From contig NZ_CP156060.1 in assembly GCF_039778605.1 (NCBI RefSeq), positions 1,364,001 to 1,428,000 on the forward strand: a stretch of DNA of 64,000 nt, written 5' to 3'. Position 1 is the stretch's first letter. Every line of letters begins with the position of its first letter. Under the pieces are notes generated by a model that searched no databases, had not been told where the DNA came from, and was given only the letters and a program-made list of their open reading frames with translations. The position numbers and the translations under genes are program-made. This stretch comes from Flavobacterium sp. WV_118_3. GTDB taxonomy: Bacteria > Bacteroidota > Bacteroidia > Flavobacteriales > Flavobacteriaceae. Shown piece by piece: positions 8,147 through 17,829 of this stretch.

Positions 8147-8455
8147 GAGGATAGCGCGTGATTTAGTGATTAGTTATGATCATTAATCGACATAAAATTA
8201 CTTTTGCTTTCTCTATTTCGAATCGTTACCGACCTTTTTTTACAGTATTATGAACTCATTATCCTTTTAAATTTTTATCACAAATATTGTTGTTACAATA
8301 ATTATTCTGTTTTTTTTAATACTTTCATATTCTATTATTTTTTTACTAATAATTCTGTTTTTTTAATTAAAAACAACTATTTTAATAAATAAATTAAATT
8401 TAAAAATGTATTTTTATGACAAATAACTAAATAACACCCGTAAAAATTAAACTAA
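8147..8455. other. AT-rich divergent intergenic region
   Basis: This 309-base stretch separates two divergent genes and is extremely AT-rich. It must hold both promoters. TATTTTTA at 8408-8415 is a near match to the -7 consensus for the metalloprotease gene. I see no other structure. A 62-codon Phe/Tyr-rich frame inside it is not credible. Confidence 0.4.
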
Positions 8456-11122
8456 ATGAAAAAAAAGCTACTTTACGTCGCGGCCAGTTTCTGTCTGTTC
8501 GCGTCTGCTTATGGCCAAAGTTCATTATGGACAAAGGCCAGTCCTGAGCGACTAAAGATGTATGAAAAAGTGGAAAGGGCATCGCAACCGCAAAATTTCC
8601 AATTGTTTTCACTTGATCTACCGGCTCTAAAAGCAAAGCTGGAAACGGCTCCGATGCGATCTAATGCCACTTCGAACCTGATTCTCTCCTTCCCTGCTCC
8701 GAATGGGAAAATGGAAAATTATCAGATTTACGAATCTCCGGTTATGGAAGCCGAATTGGCTGCAAAATATCCCGGTATCAAATCCTATATTGGAAAAGGT
8801 ATCGAAGATCCGACTGCAACGATCAATTTCAGTGTAACTCTTTTTGGATTACACACGATGACATTATCCGGTAAAACAGGAACGTCTTATATCGATCCAT
8901 TTACCAAGGATTTAAAAAACTACATTATATATAGTAAAAAAGACTTACAGCCTACACGTGCTTTTTCGTGTATGGTACAGGACGATCATGAAGCTGTTTC
9001 CGGAAGATTGATCAACAGTCCTGAGACGGCGATGGCCAGCGATGGCAAATACCGCGTGTACCGTTTGGCGATGGCTTGTACAATCGAATATGCAGCCTAT
9101 CATGTAAATGCAGCCGGTTTAAGTGGTGGTACAACAGCTCAGAAAAAAGCAGCGGTTTTAGCCGCGATGAACGTAACGATGACGCGTGTAAATGGTCTTT
9201 ATGAAAGAGACATGTCACTCCATATGAATATCGTTGCTAATAATGATTTGATCATATATATTGACAGTGATAATTTTACCAATTCACCACAAATGATCAA
9301 CGAAATCCAGCCAATTGTTGATGCTGCTATCGGCGCGGCTAACTACGATATCGGTCACGGGGTTTGTACTACCGATTCAGGGATTGCGCAGTTAAACTCG
9401 CCTTGTTCGTCTACAAAAGCCAGAGGAATCACCGGTCAGCCAAACCCGGTTGGAGATCCGTTTGATATCGATTATGTAGCACACGAAATGGGACATCAAT
9501 ATGGTGCAACCCATACGCAAAATAATGCTTGTAACCGTACCGATGCCACTGCTGTAGAACCGGGAAGCGCCAGTACAATCATGGGATATGCCGGAATTTG
9601 CGCACCTAACGTACAGGAACATTCCGACGCGCATTTTCATGCAGTAAGTATTGCTCAGATGCAAACATTTGTAAACGCCGGTGGTAGCTGTGCTGTTACA
9701 ACCAATAACGGTAATGCTGCTCCAGTGGTTAATGCCGGTGCGAACTACACAATCCCTTACGGAACTGCTTTTATCTTAAAAGGAAGCGCTACCGATACTG
9801 CCGGAGAATCCCTTACTTATGGTTGGGAACAAACCAATAATCAGGTATCAACACAACCGCCAACTGCTACAGCTACTACCGGACCAAATTTCCGATCGTT
9901 ACCACCATCAACATCGCCAAACCGCTATATGCCGCGTTTCGAAGATGTTTTAGCCGGAAACCTTACCCCAACATGGGAAGTCGTTCCGAATGTAGCGCGT
10001 ACGATGAATTTTGCCTTAACCGTTCGCGATAACCGCGCTCCTAATGGAGGGCAGACCGGACGTGGCGATATGACCGTAACGTTTGCTAATACAGGACCGT
10101 TCCGCATTACATCGCCTGCAACGGCTAACGTTTCCTGGGAAAGAGGTTCATCACAAACCGTTACCTGGGATGTAGCCGGTACAACCGCAAACGGAATCAA
10201 TACCGCAAATGTGAACATTAAAATATCAATGGATAACGGTGCTACTTTTACAACATTGGTAGCTAATACCCCTAACGATGGATCGGAAGTAATCACGGTT
10301 CCGAATACTGCAGCGCCTTATTGTCGTATTATGGTTGAAGCGGTTGGAAATATTTTCTACGCTTTGTCTAAAAATATTGCTGTTGGCTATACGATTACAA
10401 ACTCTTGTGAGACGTTTACAAACAATACCGTTAGCGCTATTCCGGACGGACCAAATCCGAATACATCTACAGCAGGTCCGACATTAACATCAAACCTGAA
10501 TATTACGGCAGCACAAACCCTTACAGATGTGAATGTAAACGTAAACGTTACCCACCAATGGATCCGTGACTTGATCACCCGATTAAAACACCCTGATGGA
10601 ACGGAAGTTATTTTAGCAAGCCGTATCTGTAATGATCAGGATGGATTTAATATTAATTTTAACGATGGATCGCCAAACATTGTTTGTACAGCTCCAATCA
10701 CCAGTGGTACTTTTGCACCAAACCAACCGTTGACTGCTTTAAACGGTAAACCTTCAAATGGTAACTGGCAATTATTGATCAACGATTATTTCCAGGGTGA
10801 TACCGGAAATTTAAACTCATGGGCTGTTGAAGTATGTTACCAAACCGCTGTGTTAGGTACGGAAAGTTTTGGCTTACAGGATTTCGCGATCTTCCCGAAT
10901 CCAAACAACGGTAATTTTAACATCACGTTTAAATCGGCTTCTGCAAATGAGATCAAAGTAAACGTACACGATATCCGCGGAAGAGAAATCTTTAACCAAT
11001 CGTTCCAGAATACCGGTTTATTTAACCAAAATCTGGAGTTACGCAATGCTCAAACCGGAATCTATCTTGTAACCGTTCAGGATGGTGAACGTAAAGAAGT
11101 TCAGAAAATCGTAATTAAATAA
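8456..11122 (+). CDS. T9SS-secreted reprolysin-like (M12B) metalloprotease with P-domain
   Basis: A signal peptide (residues 1-20, ending AYG) and a long propeptide precede a metzincin catalytic domain at about 200-415. Its zinc site HEMGHQYGATH spans 343-353 (His343, Glu344, His347, His353), with the Met-turn IMGYAG about 30 residues later. Two beta-sandwich regions follow (about 430-640), then a proprotein-convertase P-domain-like module (about 645-800) and a type A T9SS sorting domain (about 803-888; FPNPNNGNF ... IYLVTVQDGERKEVQKIVIK). The protein should be exported through the type IX system and either anchored or released outside. Likely role: degradation of external proteins. It is a single gene followed by a double terminator. 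Confidence 0.93.
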   Translation: MKKKLLYVAASFCLFASAYGQSSLWTKASPERLKMYEKVERASQPQNFQLFSLDLPALKAKLETAPMRSNATSNLILSFPAPNGKMENYQIYESPVMEAELAAKYPGIKSYIGKGIEDPTATINFSVTLFGLHTMTLSGKTGTSYIDPFTKDLKNYIIYSKKDLQPTRAFSCMVQDDHEAVSGRLINSPETAMASDGKYRVYRLAMACTIEYAAYHVNAAGLSGGTTAQKKAAVLAAMNVTMTRVNGLYERDMSLHMNIVANNDLIIYIDSDNFTNSPQMINEIQPIVDAAIGAANYDIGHGVCTTDSGIAQLNSPCSSTKARGITGQPNPVGDPFDIDYVAHEMGHQYGATHTQNNACNRTDATAVEPGSASTIMGYAGICAPNVQEHSDAHFHAVSIAQMQTFVNAGGSCAVTTNNGNAAPVVNAGANYTIPYGTAFILKGSATDTAGESLTYGWEQTNNQVSTQPPTATATTGPNFRSLPPSTSPNRYMPRFEDVLAGNLTPTWEVVPNVARTMNFALTVRDNRAPNGGQTGRGDMTVTFANTGPFRITSPATANVSWERGSSQTVTWDVAGTTANGINTANVNIKISMDNGATFTTLVANTPNDGSEVITVPNTAAPYCRIMVEAVGNIFYALSKNIAVGYTITNSCETFTNNTVSAIPDGPNPNTSTAGPTLTSNLNITAAQTLTDVNVNVNVTHQWIRDLITRLKHPDGTEVILASRICNDQDGFNINFNDGSPNIVCTAPITSGTFAPNQPLTALNGKPSNGNWQLLINDYFQGDTGNLNSWAVEVCYQTAVLGTESFGLQDFAIFPNPNNGNFNITFKSASANEIKVNVHDIRGREIFNQSFQNTGLFNQNLELRNAQTGIYLVTVQDGERKEVQKIVIK

Positions 11123-11133
11123 TTTTAAATAAC

Positions 11134-11166
11134 AAACCCGACAGGTTTTGAAAACCTGTCGGGTTT
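11134..11166 (+). terminator. Strong hairpin terminator
   Basis: AAACCCGACAGGT (11134-11146) pairs perfectly with ACCTGTCGGGTTT (11154-11166), and the stem can extend further into the loop. It begins 12 bases after the metalloprotease stop. Confidence 0.85.
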
Positions 11167-11173
11167 AACTATC

Positions 11174-11206
11174 AAAACAGGCTGTCCATAATGGATAGCC
11201 TGTTTT
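11174..11206. terminator. Second hairpin, probably shared by convergent genes
   Basis: AAAACAGGCTGTCC (11174-11187) pairs with 11193-11206 with one G-T wobble and a 5-base loop, followed by TTGGTTTTAT. It lies between convergent transcripts ending at 11122 and 11229 and has A/T-rich ends on both sides, so it may serve both. Confidence 0.7.
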
Positions 11207-11228
11207 GGTTTTATATTTATTGATTGAA

Positions 11229-11672
11229 TTATAAATTTTTTCTTAGCCTGATCCCTAACAAAATGCCACTAATTAAGGTCGGAAAAAATCCAAATAGAAA
11301 AATTAAAAGCAATGGTTTGGCAAAATAATCAAATAGTTCCTCTTTCAAAAAGTACTCTCCACCATCAAGAAGGACTTCCTGAATAAATCCTACGGTAGAG
11401 CCTAATATGATGCCAAAAAATAGAACCACAAAAATGGAAAGAACTCCATGTGCAATAGTATATTTATTCCTTTTTAATTGATACAAATTCTGACCTATTA
11501 GATAGCCTGTAGCATATAATCCCGTAATTCCAATTAAGAAATTAAGTAAAAAATCGATGAAAAATTTTAGTAATGCTGTAAAATCAAAATCAATTAAAAT
11601 TAGCATAATCAAAATGGCAATTAGCAGATTTATCGAAATGACTCTAAAAAGATACTTTGTTTCCTTTTTCAA
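11229..11672 (-). CDS. Hypothetical membrane protein, 147 aa
   Basis: There are four predicted membrane segments: about 10-30 (VISINLLIAILIMLILI), 34-56, 74-98 and 120-140. The N-terminus is basic and there is no enzyme motif. It is the last gene of a four-gene minus-strand run (13800 to 11229) with gaps of 7, 15 and 27 bases, so it is probably co-transcribed with the T9SS-type secreted protein at its head. Family not recognised. Confidence 0.6.
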   Translation of the reverse strand: MKKETKYLFRVISINLLIAILIMLILIDFDFTALLKFFIDFLLNFLIGITGLYATGYLIGQNLYQLKRNKYTIAHGVLSIFVVLFFGIILGSTVGFIQEVLLDGGEYFLKEELFDYFAKPLLLIFLFGFFPTLISGILLGIRLRKNL

Positions 11673-11699
11673 AATTTTATAATTTAAAATCTGCTTTAA

Positions 11700-12245
11700 T
11701 TATTTCTTTTTCAGGTATTTTCCCCGTAAATCAATTCCGTCTTCAATATATGCTTCATTTGGGTTTTCCAATATGTATTCTTTTTGTGCGACTCTAAAAA
11801 TGGAATCAATAAATTTTGCACCATATTTTCGACTTATTTCCCGATGCATTTCGTATTCATAACAATACGGCTCAAAACCGCCAATTTTGACATCTCTTCT
11901 TAGTTGTTCTTGCGTTTCAATTCCATAATTGCATAATATTTTGGCCATTTTGTCCAATTCCTGCGGATGAAAATCAAAATAGATCAATTTTCCATTTTTA
12001 ATATCCCGAATGGCGCGCGCTTTTTGATTGATGCAAAAGGTGTCAATAACCGTAACATCCAAATTTTTGTTTTTAGACCACAGATCGCAATATACGTTTT
12101 CGCTATAAACAATTAATTTTCCTTTTTCATCATAGTTTTTTACTTCTTTAACCTTACTTTCTTTATTTTGTTGATTGCAGGAGATTATAAGGAAAATCAA
12201 AAGAAATAGACTTATGAGTTTATACTTTTTAAAATTTGTTGACAT
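11700..12245 (-). CDS. Hypothetical lipoprotein, 181 aa
   Basis: The N-terminus (hydrophobic residues about 9-22, then IISC) is a lipoprotein signal with Cys at about residue 23. The following Asn/Gln/Lys-rich linker is typical of outer-membrane-anchored lipoproteins. The mature part, with scattered Cys residues and a basic C-terminus (RGKYLKKK), is not one I recognise. It lies between two membrane-protein genes of the same probable operon. Confidence 0.6.
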   Translation of the reverse strand: MSTNFKKYKLISLFLLIFLIISCNQQNKESKVKEVKNYDEKGKLIVYSENVYCDLWSKNKNLDVTVIDTFCINQKARAIRDIKNGKLIYFDFHPQELDKMAKILCNYGIETQEQLRRDVKIGGFEPYCYEYEMHREISRKYGAKFIDSIFRVAQKEYILENPNEAYIEDGIDLRGKYLKKK

Positions 12246-12260
12246 TTAATAGCTCATTAT

Positions 12261-12935
12261 CTATTCGCAAATAATCCAGTCAATAAACGGAAACTTCGAT
12301 TTATTGGAAAAGTTCATCAAATCGCTTTCTTCAAGGACAAGTCTAAGAAAAGTAATCTGATTTTTCTCCTTTAGTTTTATGGATTTATCGTCTTTCCTTT
12401 TGATCAAAACTTTATGGATCTTTTGTCCTTCATAATCAAATGCCCTGTCCAATGTTACTAATATCCAGTTTTTCTCATTTTCTAACGAAATCCGTTCGGT
12501 TATAGTACCACATATTGGCAAAATCTCTTCTAAAGTTCCATCTCTGAATTTTCTAAGTGTAAGACGTTTTCCAACCAAACTTGCCGTTTCAAGAATTTTA
12601 ACACCGCCTAACATAAAAATCGCTAAAACATTAATATTCAAACAAATATCTCCATTACTCAATCCCAATGTAAAACCTAATTTAAAACTCAAACCTTGAG
12701 ATAAATCAAAAAAAGGATCTATGATTACTATTTGTACAACAATCCAGACGTATATTAACTTTACTGCATTTGCTTTTTTTAGAAAAAATAAAACGGAACC
12801 GATTATTCCGATTAATGAATTTAAAATTGATATAGAAATCAAATTATGAACATGATTTGAAATATTCATGATACTTAAAAGGATTACTACAATCGGTAAA
12901 ATCGTTTCTGTTGAAAAACTGTTTTTTGTGGTCAT
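12261..12935 (-). CDS. Hypothetical membrane protein, 224 aa
   Basis: The first 120 residues hold about four hydrophobic segments (LPIVVILLSIMNIS, ILNSLIGIIGSVLFFL, KLIYVWIVVQIVII, INVLAIFMLGGV). The last 100 residues form a soluble, charged, probably beta-rich domain (NWILVTLDRAFDYEGQKIHK). It starts 7 bases after the T9SS-type gene ending at 12943, which suggests translation from one message. Function unknown. Confidence 0.55.
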   Translation of the reverse strand: MTTKNSFSTETILPIVVILLSIMNISNHVHNLISISILNSLIGIIGSVLFFLKKANAVKLIYVWIVVQIVIIDPFFDLSQGLSFKLGFTLGLSNGDICLNINVLAIFMLGGVKILETASLVGKRLTLRKFRDGTLEEILPICGTITERISLENEKNWILVTLDRAFDYEGQKIHKVLIKRKDDKSIKLKEKNQITFLRLVLEESDLMNFSNKSKFPFIDWIICE

Positions 12936-12942
12936 TTTTTAT

Positions 12943-13800
12943 TTAATTCGCTAGTATGATTTTATTTGTTGCCATTATTTTTCCGCTTTCCTGTATTTGC
13001 ACAAAATAAATACCGCTGTTTAGATTGTCTCTTCGAACGGTTACAGTGTTTCCGTTTACATTTGTGAGTTCTCTGACCAATTGTCCGATAGCATTAAACA
13101 CTTTTATGGTTGCGTTCTTAAAATCGGATGGTGCTGTTATATAAAGCTCGGTTGTAAACGGATTGGGAGCATATTGAATGTCATGACTTTTAAAAGATAA
13201 TTCGTCTACATTTAACATCGTACAATCGGTTGCTGTAGGCTGACCGTTTGCCAGATTATGATTGTAGATATTTACGCCATTTTGCGCGCTACACGTCAGA
13301 TAAATATACGGATCAGAAGGCATTTCGTAAGAAGGTCGTAATGGATGCTGACTACTTCCTACACCTTCAATCCAGTTTTCGCTAAAAAAGCCATTATCTA
13401 GAAAGAACTTTCTTCGTGTACCTCCATTTACCGGAATGTTTGTAATTGAAATTACGGTATACGTACTTCCGTTCCCCAAAGTAATCGTATTGGAAACCTG
13501 AAGACTAAAATCGTATAGAATTCGGTCAACCCCTCCTATATTTCGGTATACTTTTTTGGTAGCGACATCTTCACGTAAATACGTATCGGAATTGGTCGTC
13601 GGATCAAAGAATTTCTTATAAGTGTATGATCCAATTACGACATCAGTGCCGGGATTAATGATTAAATTAGAACTACCTCCAAAGTTGGTACTAACAATAT
13701 TCCATGAGGAATTGTTTAGCATCGGGATATACGCCTGTGAAAAAGCTTTCCCTCCTAATACACTCAAAAACAGAATGGTAAAAAGTAATTTTTTATTCAT
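12943..13800 (-). CDS. Secreted protein with T9SS type A sorting domain
   Basis: A signal peptide (ending KAFSQ) leads a beta-rich body of about 180 residues without enzyme motifs. From about residue 200 a type A sorting domain follows (YAPNPFTTELYI, IKVFNAIGQLV, LNSGIYFVQI, KIILAN), which marks the protein for the type IX system. It heads a run of four genes whose other members are membrane or lipoproteins, so a cell-envelope role is likely but not defined. Confidence 0.75.
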   Translation of the reverse strand: MNKKLLFTILFLSVLGGKAFSQAYIPMLNNSSWNIVSTNFGGSSNLIINPGTDVVIGSYTYKKFFDPTTNSDTYLREDVATKKVYRNIGGVDRILYDFSLQVSNTITLGNGSTYTVISITNIPVNGGTRRKFFLDNGFFSENWIEGVGSSQHPLRPSYEMPSDPYIYLTCSAQNGVNIYNHNLANGQPTATDCTMLNVDELSFKSHDIQYAPNPFTTELYITAPSDFKNATIKVFNAIGQLVRELTNVNGNTVTVRRDNLNSGIYFVQIQESGKIMATNKIILAN

Positions 13801-13825
13801 ATTTTATTTATTTAGTTGTTTTACC

Positions 13826-14347
13826 TTACTTCAAACTAATCTTTAAATCAAGCGTTTTTTTAATCGTTAGTAAGGCTTCGGCATTCCCCCTGGCGTCGTC
13901 AACAGGATGATGGGTGTGTGTGGTGACCCGTAAATGTTTAAAGTTTTGAAACATATCTTTTACCACGCCTTTGTATAGGCTTCCCAGGTTTTGCGAACTA
14001 TGTCCAAACGGATTTTTCTGTAGGAAATGATGAAAATACCAACAGATAAACATCCAGTCAAAACCGTTGTTATCACTAATAAAAACCGCTTGTCCTTTGG
14101 AATGTTCTTTAATCCAGTGGGCAAAATCCTGCATGACTTTTTGAGGTGCGTCAAAGGCTAAAGTTTCCTCCCTGCTAAATCCGGAAACAGCTAAGGCTTC
14201 GGGGATCCATTTTTCTGAAATCGGTTGCAACTGACCGTAAAAGGTTTTATCCAGATGATCATCAACCAAAACCGCTCCAAATGAAATCATGGAATAATCC
14301 CCGGGAATAGGCCCATCGGATTCTATATCGACCATTATATAACTCAT
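13826..14347 (-). CDS. DEDD-type 3'-5' exonuclease, RNase H-like fold
   Basis: The motifs of a DEDDh exonuclease are present: DIESDG (Exo I) near residue 7, DNNGFDW (Exo II) near 92-98, and HHPVDDARGNAEAL (Exo III, His and Asp) near 145-158. At 173 aa it is a single domain, nearer to small 3'-5' exoribonucleases of the Rv2179c type than to polymerase-linked DnaQ. The substrate is unknown. It is 12 bases downstream of the zinc-ribbon membrane-anchored protein and probably in its operon. Confidence 0.8.
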   Translation of the reverse strand: MSYIMVDIESDGPIPGDYSMISFGAVLVDDHLDKTFYGQLQPISEKWIPEALAVSGFSREETLAFDAPQKVMQDFAHWIKEHSKGQAVFISDNNGFDWMFICWYFHHFLQKNPFGHSSQNLGSLYKGVVKDMFQNFKHLRVTTHTHHPVDDARGNAEALLTIKKTLDLKISLK

Positions 14348-14359
14348 CGTAATTGTTTT

Positions 14360-15523
14360 TTAGTTTTGATCATCATCTTCATCTTCGTATTCATCTTCAT
14401 CTTCATATTCTAAATACTTTTTTATCTCTTCTTCGGTAAACAGCACACTATACGCTGGATTTTTGGGATAGTTTTTTTGCTCCGCTTCACCAATTTCTCC
14501 TCCCTTTTTCGTCCAGTAGAGTTGACGCTGTTTGATATGCAAATATTTTTCGGCATCGTCTCCCTCTTCTTCCTTATTCCATTTTCCGAGATATTCAGCC
14601 CAGGTATCAGTTTCGCAACATTCGCAGGTACCAAAATAAACGGCCTGATATCCACAAACTTCGCAGTAAGCTACATTTTCAAAATTACGGATATACTCGT
14701 AATCCAGACCTTTAAAAGTTTTTGGTAAATGGTTCAAAAAAGCGCCAAATCCAATCGTATGTTTGGATACAAACAATTTATTACTACCCCAAACCTGATT
14801 TTTTACCTTGGCGTGTTGAAACTCCAACCTCAGAAACTTATACTTTTGATAGTAGTCCAAATCGGAAAAATACGCATCTTTTACATCGCTCCAGACGTAA
14901 AAATCTTCGTTATACCAAAAACCGTTTCCTTCGGCTTTGACTTTTCCTAAATCTTCCCGATAGTGTTTCCAACAGGCCACATAATCCCAACTACTCTGAT
15001 GGCGAATCTCCCCTCTTTCGCCACAGGTTTCACAAATACGTTCCGATTTATGTTCATAACGCTCGATGATCTTATAAATCGTATCACCATAACGATGCTC
15101 GGTATAAAACCGTAGCGAAGCATATTTTTCTTTGATACACGTAACCCGTTTATCCCAACCATTTTCATATAATTCTTTGATCAAATCGATAGTCATCGGA
15201 TACCAACCTTCTCTAATCTGAAGTTGAATACCGTTTAAATCGGCCAACTTTCGCAGGTCGAATGCATTTATTTGATCATTGATGATAAAATCGTCCAGAT
15301 TCGTACAGTGTTTATTGACAAACTCGGCATTTTTATAAATGTCTTTGTTGGCTTTCAGTTGGTTCTCCAAGGATAATTGCTGCCCTAAATCGGCATTGGC
15401 TTTGGCGATTCGATCCAGATGTTCGTTTCTCTTTTTAGATTGGAATGGGTTTGAAATTAATACACTATAAATCACAATAAAAGAAATGATGAGTCCGAGG
15501 ATAATAGCTGTAATAAGTTCCAT
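14360..15523 (-). CDS. Membrane-anchored protein with Cys-rich zinc-ribbon-like motifs
   Basis: A single N-terminal membrane helix (residues about 4-24) is followed by a helical region and a conserved-looking soluble body. Two Cys clusters resemble metal ribbons: CETCGERGE with a downstream Cys/His, and CEVCGYQAVYFGTCECCETD. The tail is extremely acidic (Glu/Asp-rich last 20 residues). I do not recognise a named family. The neighbours (exonuclease downstream, small hypothetical genes upstream) give no firm clue. Confidence 0.6.
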   Translation of the reverse strand: MELITAIILGLIISFIVIYSVLISNPFQSKKRNEHLDRIAKANADLGQQLSLENQLKANKDIYKNAEFVNKHCTNLDDFIINDQINAFDLRKLADLNGIQLQIREGWYPMTIDLIKELYENGWDKRVTCIKEKYASLRFYTEHRYGDTIYKIIERYEHKSERICETCGERGEIRHQSSWDYVACWKHYREDLGKVKAEGNGFWYNEDFYVWSDVKDAYFSDLDYYQKYKFLRLEFQHAKVKNQVWGSNKLFVSKHTIGFGAFLNHLPKTFKGLDYEYIRNFENVAYCEVCGYQAVYFGTCECCETDTWAEYLGKWNKEEEGDDAEKYLHIKQRQLYWTKKGGEIGEAEQKNYPKNPAYSVLFTEEEIKKYLEYEDEDEYEDEDDDQN

Positions 15524-15571
15524 TTAATTTTAGATTTTTTATAAAATATACTATTGATCATAGTAGTATTA

Positions 15572-16033
15572 TCACCAACCCGGTCCGTTTTTCTGTAAAC
15601 AGGGTTCGGCTATTTTTCCTAAATCGTTGTATTCCATAGGTGGTTCGTCATTTTCGGACAGTTGGTACATCTTATAAAAAGCTTCAAAATAGTCGGGATT
15701 TAATTCGGAATAAGCCGTCCCTTCTTCCAGCAATCGCATTCGGCCTTTTTCTATCGCCTGCCAAAAAAGGATTTGATTTTTGGGCGTTAAACTGCGTATA
15801 TCCAAATATCGGTTTGTCCAGTTATTTAGTCTTGTATTGTAAAAACCATAACCGCAATCGCTTTCCAATTCTTCATTTTCTATAGGTATTTGTAACTCCA
15901 GCCATTGGGCTAATGGGATACCATCCGGAATATATTGTAATTCGTTAATGGCAATTTTAAGAATAGAATCATAGCCGGTCCAGCGTCTCGAAAAACACCT
16001 GCCATCTTTATAAATTATAAAACAACTTGCCAT
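15572..16033 (-). CDS. Hypothetical protein, 153 aa
   Basis: This is a soluble, acidic protein without signal or membrane segments, with many Trp/Tyr residues and mixed alpha/beta character. It follows the membrane-protein gene at 16043 after 9 bases and precedes the zinc-ribbon gene by 48 bases, so the run 16561 to 13826 is likely one operon. It may be an immunity or Imm-like protein by its size and composition, but that is only a guess. Family not recognised. Confidence 0.55.
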   Translation of the reverse strand: MASCFIIYKDGRCFSRRWTGYDSILKIAINELQYIPDGIPLAQWLELQIPIENEELESDCGYGFYNTRLNNWTNRYLDIRSLTPKNQILFWQAIEKGRMRLLEEGTAYSELNPDYFEAFYKMYQLSENDEPPMEYNDLGKIAEPCLQKNGPGW

Positions 16034-16042
16034 TTCTTTTTG

Positions 16043-16561
16043 CTATAAAGTTAAAAAAAATACATGCTGCGATAACTCCAGACATGCTACTAGTGTTGTA
16101 ATTATAAGTACCCCTATCATAATCCTGTTGTCGATACCATAGACTGCACGCATATTCTTGTTACACAACATTATTATTATCGTTAAAAAAAACAGCGATA
16201 GCAAAACATAAGCGATCATTACCAGTGTAGCCGGACCGTCTTTAAACAGCATCGATACAGACGTTTCCATAATTATAATGCTAATGAAAGTACCCATATT
16301 TAAAACAGCTGCATGTGTTGCATACAAGGCTAAGAGAAACCAACCAAGTGGCTTTTTGATATAGAACAAGACGATTCCTGACGGAAGAACCACTAACGAT
16401 AGCAACCATAAAACGGTTTCGAGATCCCATTTGGACATTATATAGGAGAATACAACAAGCGGTTCGCTCCATTCATTATATGATTTTAAAATAAAAATCC
16501 CGATAAAAAACAAGGATACAATTTTTATGTTGTTCCTTACGATTGGCGACTCTTTTTGCAT
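16043..16561 (-). CDS. Hypothetical membrane protein, 172 aa
   Basis: About five hydrophobic segments are visible (KIVSLFFIGIFIL, VLWLLSLVVLPSGIVLF, GWFLLALYATHAAVL, TLVMIAYVLLSLFFLTIII, IGVLIITTLVACLEL), with short loops. No transport or enzyme motif is recognised. It is the first gene of a probable four-gene minus-strand operon. Confidence 0.6.
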   Translation of the reverse strand: MQKESPIVRNNIKIVSLFFIGIFILKSYNEWSEPLVVFSYIMSKWDLETVLWLLSLVVLPSGIVLFYIKKPLGWFLLALYATHAAVLNMGTFISIIIMETSVSMLFKDGPATLVMIAYVLLSLFFLTIIIMLCNKNMRAVYGIDNRIMIGVLIITTLVACLELSQHVFFLTL

Positions 16562-16737
16562 GGAAATGGTGGTGTTGAACTGTTTTTTTGAATGTTTTTC
16601 ACGTTTTTTTCAGTTTTTACTTCTTTTTATTAAATTTCTGGGTTTTATCCTCTCAATTGACTGCTAGTAAAATACAAACCATCGACGCCATATTTTCCTT
16701 TTTCGAAAGCCAGATAATCACAATCGCCTACCTACGA

Positions 16738-17157
16738 TTATTTTTGCTCTAATTGATCTCGTATAACCGTTTCGAGTACTTCCATGTTTATATCCTGTAG
16801 CTTTTTAAACGCTATACAATATCCGGTGATCCGCGCTTTTCCCAATTTTTCACCATAGGTTTTGGCTAAAAAAGTTTTATCCGCAATCCCCATGATATAA
16901 ACCGAAATCCCGGTCGTATTAGCACTGATTCCAACTTTATAAAATTCCCGGGTTTTGCCACCGGTATGCATCGTTTGTGATCCGTAGCCTATATTCGGGT
17001 TGGAAACAACTTTATTCTCATCATTTTTGCCATCCAAAAACCATAATGTATCAATAGGTTGCAATTTCAAAATGGTTTGGTGTAGCGTTTCCATTTCGCT
17101 ACGTTTTGGTTCCGACAAACTGTCGATATACGTTTTGATTTGTGTTGCGATATCCAT
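16738..17157 (-). CDS. DUF1801 (YdhG-like) family protein
   Basis: The sequence from Met at 17157 (MDIATQIKTYIDSLSEPKRS) fits the start of DUF1801 proteins. These are small cytoplasmic proteins with an iron-chaperone-like (frataxin-resembling) fold and no settled function. The open frame extends upstream to 17196, but those 13 codons do not look like family sequence. Mature length is 139 aa. It is a single gene. Confidence 0.75.
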   Translation of the reverse strand: MDIATQIKTYIDSLSEPKRSEMETLHQTILKLQPIDTLWFLDGKNDENKVVSNPNIGYGSQTMHTGGKTREFYKVGISANTTGISVYIMGIADKTFLAKTYGEKLGKARITGYCIAFKKLQDINMEVLETVIRDQLEQK

Positions 17158-17253
17158 GGAAATTATAATTTGTAGAGTGATCAAAACCTGTCGCAAACAT
17201 TTTGCGGTTTGGTCATTTTTAAAACTATACCAAACCGCTATTAGTTGTGATTC

Positions 17254-17646
17254 TTAATCCCGTTCTACGTTTTCGTCGTATTTCATAATGAATTTCTCAA
17301 CTTTGGCATCATCCAGCTTACAATCAACCAGCGTTTTATCCGCTATTAATTTTTTGATCAATAATTTTTTAGTGAAAATGTAGGATTGTGAAGTCATCGT
17401 TACCTTTTGATTCACAAAAGTGATTTTATTATACAAGGCGCCATAACGGCTATTATGAATAAATCTTAAAAATACGATTTCATTTCCTTCTAAATCAAGA
17501 ATCGAAACACTATTGGAATCAGAATCATCAATTTTCAGACATTCTTTTTCGTCGACAAGTACGATGTCTTTGTTAAATTTGATTTCCTGACTGAATCCTT
17601 TAAAACCACATACGATAAGGCAAAGGATTAAAAAGCTTTTTTTCAT
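17254..17646 (-). CDS. Secreted hypothetical protein, 130 aa
   Basis: A signal peptide (MKKSFLILCLIVCGFKGFSQ) precedes about 110 mostly beta-type residues. No motif is recognised. It is similar in size and export signal to the other small orphan secreted proteins nearby (17956-18471 and 19676-20173), but no clear sequence similarity can be seen by eye. Confidence 0.6.
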   Translation of the reverse strand: MKKSFLILCLIVCGFKGFSQEIKFNKDIVLVDEKECLKIDDSDSNSVSILDLEGNEIVFLRFIHNSRYGALYNKITFVNQKVTMTSQSYIFTKKLLIKKLIADKTLVDCKLDDAKVEKFIMKYDENVERD

Positions 17647-17829
17647 TTGAATTGTTCTTTAAATCTTTAATTATTATTGCTTTTGTCAAAAAGATAAGGC
17701 TTCTGCAAAATTTGAAAAGCAACAGTTTATAGCACATTATTTTTTTGTTAAAGATAAAAAATCTCATTAATGAGAAATTAAAAGCATGCCAATTTTTACA
17801 CAAATTATAAAAATCTGATTTTCAACACC

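Noticed and set aside
8204..8392. 62-codon open frame on the plus strand
   Set aside because: Very rich in Phe, Tyr, Leu and Asn as expected from translating AT-rich intergenic DNA; lies in a divergent promoter region and has no recognisable features.
9925..10296. 123-codon frame antisense to the metalloprotease gene
   Set aside because: A shadow frame; the plus strand encodes a continuous 888-aa protein with clear domains.
11134..11206. Pair of hairpins considered as REP-like repeats
   Set aside because: Each is best explained as a terminator between convergent genes; no further copies of these sequences were seen in the window.
17600..17803. 67-codon minus-strand frame overlapping the start of the secreted protein at 17646
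   Set aside because: Low-complexity Lys/Leu/Phe composition and overlap with a gene that has a clear signal peptide.
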